NCBI GenBank assembly: GCA_013205155.1 | Contig: JABMMT010000035.1 | Span: forward strand, 1 to 35,157 | Source: Betaproteobacteria bacterium | GTDB taxonomy: Bacteria; Pseudomonadota; Gammaproteobacteria; Burkholderiales; Burkholderiaceae | Length of the DNA stretch: 35,157 bases | Direction of reading: 5' to 3' | Shown: positions 32,537 to 35,157 of the stretch, in pieces | Layout of the letters: every line of letters begins with the position of its first letter | Position numbering within the stretch: the first letter of the stretch is position 1 | Notes under the pieces: model-generated | Seen by the model: only the letters and a program-made list of their open reading frames with translations | What the model was told of the DNA's origin: nothing | The model's database searches: none | Made by a program: the position numbers and the translations under genes

Positions 32537-33742
32537 CTAGGCAATATCTTTGATATTGAGTTTGCGCAAGTTGGGTGCGAATCGATAAGTCAGCAAAACA
32601 ACCAAGATCGTCGCGCCTCCGCCAAATATGATCGAGGGCACTAAGCCCATGAGACTGGCCGCAATACCCGACTCTAGTGCGCCTAGTTCATTTGATGAGC
32701 CGATGAAGATGCCATTAATGGCACTAATCCTACCGCGCATGTGATCCGGTGTTGTGAGTTGCATAATGCTGCCACGAATCACTACTGAAACAGAATCACA
32801 ACATCCAGAGATGAATAAGAAAAATGCGCAGATCCAGAGATTGCTTGAGATCGCAAAAGCAATAATGGCAATACCAAAGCCTGCTACTGAGAGCAGAAGA
32901 TATTTTCCCGACTCAGTCAGTATGGGACGTCTTGCGAGGTAAATTCCCGTAATGACAGCACCAGCTGCCGGCGCTGCTCGTAATATGCCAAGAGTCTCAG
33001 GCCCGGCATTGAGAACTTCTTTTACAAAAGCCGGCAGAATCGAGACTGCACCTCCAAAAAGTACAGCAAACATATCGAGTGCCATCACACTCAATATCAG
33101 TTCATGTTTTCTGACGTAATGAAATCCTTGTAAAAAGCTTTTCAAAAAATGATTAGAGAGTTCACCCCTCTTTTCTTGAATCACTTTAATGAAGGTAATG
33201 CCATACAAACCAAAGACAGCACAGAAGGCTGCCAATAAATAAGTCCACTCTAAGCCAGCGAAACCAATCATCAAGCCACCAAGTCCTGGACCCGCTACTA
33301 CGCAAATCTGAAATGCAGAAGAAGCATAGGCGGTATAGCGGGTGAGTTGGTCTCTTGGAATGATTTGTCCAAAGAGGGCTTGGTAGGATGGGCGCAATAG
33401 GGCGCGGCCAATACCAATGAAGGCGACTGCACAATAAATAAGGGGGACAGGTGGTGTTAACCATCCCAGGGCAATCGCTGCCAGAAATAAAGCTACTGCC
33501 ATATGTATTGCACAGGCTAATGCTGCAATCAGCTTTCTGGAGTAGTGGTCTACCGCATGTCCTGAATACAAGGCGAGGGCAAAATAAGGAATTAACTCAG
33601 CTAGGCCGATCAGCCCTAGTGAAACTACACTGTTCGTAATTTCGTAAATGTGCCAACCTACCGCCACCATCGTGATCTGATAACTTAAGGTCGCGCCAAT
33701 GCGATAGAGCAGTAGAGTTCTAAAGGCTTTACTAGGGTTCAT
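32537..33742 (-). CDS. MFS transporter, EntS-like (MFS_3 type)
   Basis: A 401-residue, about 12-helix membrane protein. It opens 'MNPSKAFRTLLLYRIGATLS' and has the family loop 'GHAVDHYSRKLIAALAC', where the usual GxxxDRxGRR is degenerate. 'FGQIIPRDQLTRYTAYAS' and 'PDHMRGRISAINGIFIGSSNELGALESG' are features of EntS-type exporters. Such proteins export siderophores or other small molecules. No siderophore genes are seen nearby, so that role is not claimed. Its stop lies 10 bp from the end of the 3-hydroxyacyl-CoA-dehydrogenase-family gene (convergent). Confidence 0.88.
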   Translation of the reverse strand: MNPSKAFRTLLLYRIGATLSYQITMVAVGWHIYEITNSVVSLGLIGLAELIPYFALALYSGHAVDHYSRKLIAALACAIHMAVALFLAAIALGWLTPPVPLIYCAVAFIGIGRALLRPSYQALFGQIIPRDQLTRYTAYASSAFQICVVAGPGLGGLMIGFAGLEWTYLLAAFCAVFGLYGITFIKVIQEKRGELSNHFLKSFLQGFHYVRKHELILSVMALDMFAVLFGGAVSILPAFVKEVLNAGPETLGILRAAPAAGAVITGIYLARRPILTESGKYLLLSVAGFGIAIIAFAISSNLWICAFFLFISGCCDSVSVVIRGSIMQLTTPDHMRGRISAINGIFIGSSNELGALESGIAASLMGLVPSIIFGGGATILVVLLTYRFAPNLRKLNIKDIA

Positions 33743-33786
33743 GAATTTTGCTTAGTTTAAGTCAGATCCTGCTTTATTCTTTAGGA

Positions 33787-34470
33787 ATGAAGAAAATCAT
33801 TCGTGTTTGGGACTTACCAATTCGGCTATTTCATTGGCTATTGGTATTGTGCATTACCGGTAGCGTGGTCAGCGTCAATATAGGTGGTAATGCTATGGAG
33901 TGGCATGCCTATTTTGGCTACAGCATTTTGGTCTTATTACTGTTTAGGATCGTTTGGGGTTTTATAGGCTCAACCCATGCTCGATTTGCCTCCTTCTTTC
34001 CGTCGAAGGAAAACGTATTGAACTATCTCAGTGGCAAGTCACCCCGAGTTTTAGGTCACAACCCTCTAGGAGCTATTTCTATTTTTGCGCTGCTCTTTGT
34101 ATTAAGTGTGCAAGTATTTACGGGCTTATTTGTAGATGATCAAATTGCTTTTCAGGGCCCACTGTCTAAATATGTTTCCAACTCAATGGTCTCTATTTTC
34201 TCGCAGATTCATGAGGGCAATCAGTTTCTGATCTACACCTTCATTACCATTCATATTGCAGCTATTCTCTACTATCGCAAATTTAAGGGTGAAGATTTGA
34301 TTGGGCCAATGTTCAGTGGCGATAAAGAAATTGACCCAAGCGAGGAGGCAAATTATTTGCCAGCTGACTTGGGTCGACCATCCAAAGATGGTTTTATACA
34401 GCGTACGCTCGCCTTAATTCTATTGAGCGTGATCGCTTTAGCGATAGCTTATTTAATTACTTCTTCTTAA
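33787..34470 (+). CDS. Cytochrome b561/hydrogenase-type cytochrome b
   Basis: I take ATG 33787 as start (227 residues), because 'MKKIIRVWDLPIRLFHWLL' is the usual family beginning. A longer frame needs a TTG at 33748. Four to five helices carry heme-ligand candidates His16 (first helix), His40 in 'EWHAYFGYS' and two histidines in 'QIHEGNQFLIYTFITIHIAA'. AGGA directly abuts the ATG, so its spacing is wrong for a ribosome site. TATTCT (33775-33780) ends 6 bp before the ATG, so a leaderless mRNA is possible. It should pass electrons between the quinone pool and a periplasmic partner, plausibly the cytochrome c' gene that overlaps its end. Confidence 0.87.
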   Translation: MKKIIRVWDLPIRLFHWLLVLCITGSVVSVNIGGNAMEWHAYFGYSILVLLLFRIVWGFIGSTHARFASFFPSKENVLNYLSGKSPRVLGHNPLGAISIFALLFVLSVQVFTGLFVDDQIAFQGPLSKYVSNSMVSIFSQIHEGNQFLIYTFITIHIAAILYYRKFKGEDLIGPMFSGDKEIDPSEEANYLPADLGRPSKDGFIQRTLALILLSVIALAIAYLITSS

Positions 34471-34909
34471 AGTCATCGTGACAATTATTGCAACTTGCCC
34501 CTGCAGTACCAAAAGCTTTCTTGATACTCTCTAAGTCGCCTGATTGAGCAGCTTTATTGAGATCAACTACTGCTAACTGCATTTTTTCAGAAGCTGCTTT
34601 GAACTTAGCGTTATCAGACCAAATGGCGGGTTGAGCTTTACCACCTTCCGTGCCTGGGCCAAATGCCTGCCATGGCAAAGTAGACATCATGGCAATAATG
34701 GCTGCATTCTTGGCAACATCATCTTTGTTGTATGGGACCTGACCTTTAACAACAGCGCTAATTTTTCCAAAAGAATTTCCCAAGACGGTATAGACGCTCT
34801 GACGATATTTAATAGCATCTTCAGGCTTTTGGAATTGAGCAACAGCAAAGCCTGAACTCATTGTGAGGATAGTAGCGCTAGCAGCGAGAATAATTTTTTG
34901 TAGTTTCAT
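34457..34909 (-). CDS. Cytochrome c' (c-556 type)
   Basis: Start placed at ATG 34909 (150 residues): GGAGG lies at proper distance, and 'MKLQKIILAASATILTMSS' is a clear signal peptide. The longer frame to 34966 has no ribosome site. After cleavage near residue 24 ('FAVAQ'), a four-helix c'-type body follows and ends with the heme motif Cys140-Asn-Asn-Cys143-His144. Proteins of this type bind NO or CO or carry electrons. Heme attachment would need the Ccm System I encoded at 11.5-18.3 kb. Its 3' end overlaps the cytochrome b gene by 14 bp (34457-34470), tail-to-tail. Confidence 0.93.
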   Translation of the reverse strand: MKLQKIILAASATILTMSSGFAVAQFQKPEDAIKYRQSVYTVLGNSFGKISAVVKGQVPYNKDDVAKNAAIIAMMSTLPWQAFGPGTEGGKAQPAIWSDNAKFKAASEKMQLAVVDLNKAAQSGDLESIKKAFGTAGASCNNCHDDFKKK

Positions 34910-35000
34910 GAGAGGCCTCCATTGATTAGGGGTGAAAGGGGGTGAATCAAACAGTGAAATGAGCATACCCCAGAATGGCGGTTTTTGCCGCAGTAGCGGT

Positions 35001-35157
35001 CTACAGAATCATTTGCAGGGGTAGCGTAATGAGATAAAGAAGCCACTTAAAAAATGCGATGAGTGGCTCCATCCATAGACTGCCGATAATGCCGGTAAAT
35101 ACCAGGGCAAGAACAATAAAAAAGCCCCAAGGTTCAAGTTTTCCTAGGGCGATGGAC
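35001..35157 (-). CDS. Site-2 protease (M50) family-like membrane protein, C-terminal part (5' end outside window)
   Basis: The minus strand is open from the window edge to TAG at 35001-35003, giving about 51 residues. These start 'SIALGKLEPWGFFIVLALVF', have a hydrophobic helix, then a Trp/Phe-rich second helix. This 'lxxlEPxGFxIllaLl' ending is typical of site-2 protease family membrane proteins of the rhomboid/M50 neighbourhood. The zinc-binding HExxH and DG motifs would lie outside the window, so the call rests only on the tail. It is followed 91 bp later by the cytochrome c' gene on the same strand. Confidence 0.6.
   Translation of the reverse strand, partial: SIALGKLEPWGFFIVLALVFTGIIGSLWMEPLIAFFKWLLYLITLPLQMIL

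Noticed and set aside
34910-34966. 19-codon extension of cytochrome c'
   Set aside because: The signal peptide begins at 34909 with GGAGG upstream; the extension carries no export signal or ribosome site.
34990-35003. Hairpin near the end of the site-2 protease gene as terminator
   Set aside because: Only a short GC stem is present and no T-run follows on the minus strand.

Overview
The window (about 35 kb, AT-leaning, tightly packed) looks like a chromosomal segment of a low-GC Burkholderiaceae bacterium. Polynucleobacter is my best guess. Reasons: several orphan Bug-type (TctC) tripartite tricarboxylate receptors without TctA/TctB, a phasin that implies polyhydroxybutyrate storage, a TAXI-type TRAP transporter, and a general acyl-CoA and organic-acid catabolic gene content. 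The genus is inferred from gene style, not from a marker gene. I saw no rRNA, tRNA, CRISPR array, phage gene or insertion sequence.

Layout. Positions 1-375 hold the 3' end of a fumarylacetoacetase-family gene. Positions 409-5872 form a six-gene minus-strand operon with three ATGA stop/start overlaps: LiuC-like enoyl-CoA hydratase, HMG-CoA lyase, a Bug receptor, a class III CoA-transferase, an acyl-CoA dehydrogenase and a cupin. Together they can import an acid, activate it, desaturate it, hydrate it and cleave it. A branched C6 dicarboxylate of the 3-methylglutarate/HMG type is the simplest fit. Positions 6117-11115 hold a DUF4239 membrane protein, a phasin, a histone-deacetylase-fold amidohydrolase with DUF2237, a chalcone-isomerase-like secreted protein, a DUF3833 lipoprotein and a quinone oxidoreductase. 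Positions 11516-18316 are a complete, overlapping System I cytochrome c maturation operon, ccmABCDEFGHI, behind a recognisable promoter.

Positions 18326-25226 hold an SDR oxidoreductase, a collapsed Bug gene, a 2OG-Fe(II) dioxygenase, an intact Bug receptor, an MFS transporter, a DUF2177 membrane protein, a universal stress protein and an M23 endopeptidase. Positions 25401-32526 look like a hydroxy- or sugar-acid utilisation cluster: a mandelate-racemase-type dehydratase, a TAXI TRAP transporter, a DapA-family aldolase/dehydratase, a 2-hydroxyacid dehydrogenase and a divergent 3-hydroxyacyl-CoA-dehydrogenase-family enzyme. The right end has an MFS exporter, a cytochrome b, a cytochrome c' (a client for the Ccm system) and the end of a probable site-2 protease.

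The most distinctive signals are two Bug gene fossils besides two intact copies: a C-terminal remnant at 11171-11311 and an internally deleted, frame-shifted copy at 19282-19609. Others are the HMG-CoA-lyase operon with its own uptake receptor, and an 8-bp perfect hairpin between the TRAP receptor and its permease gene.
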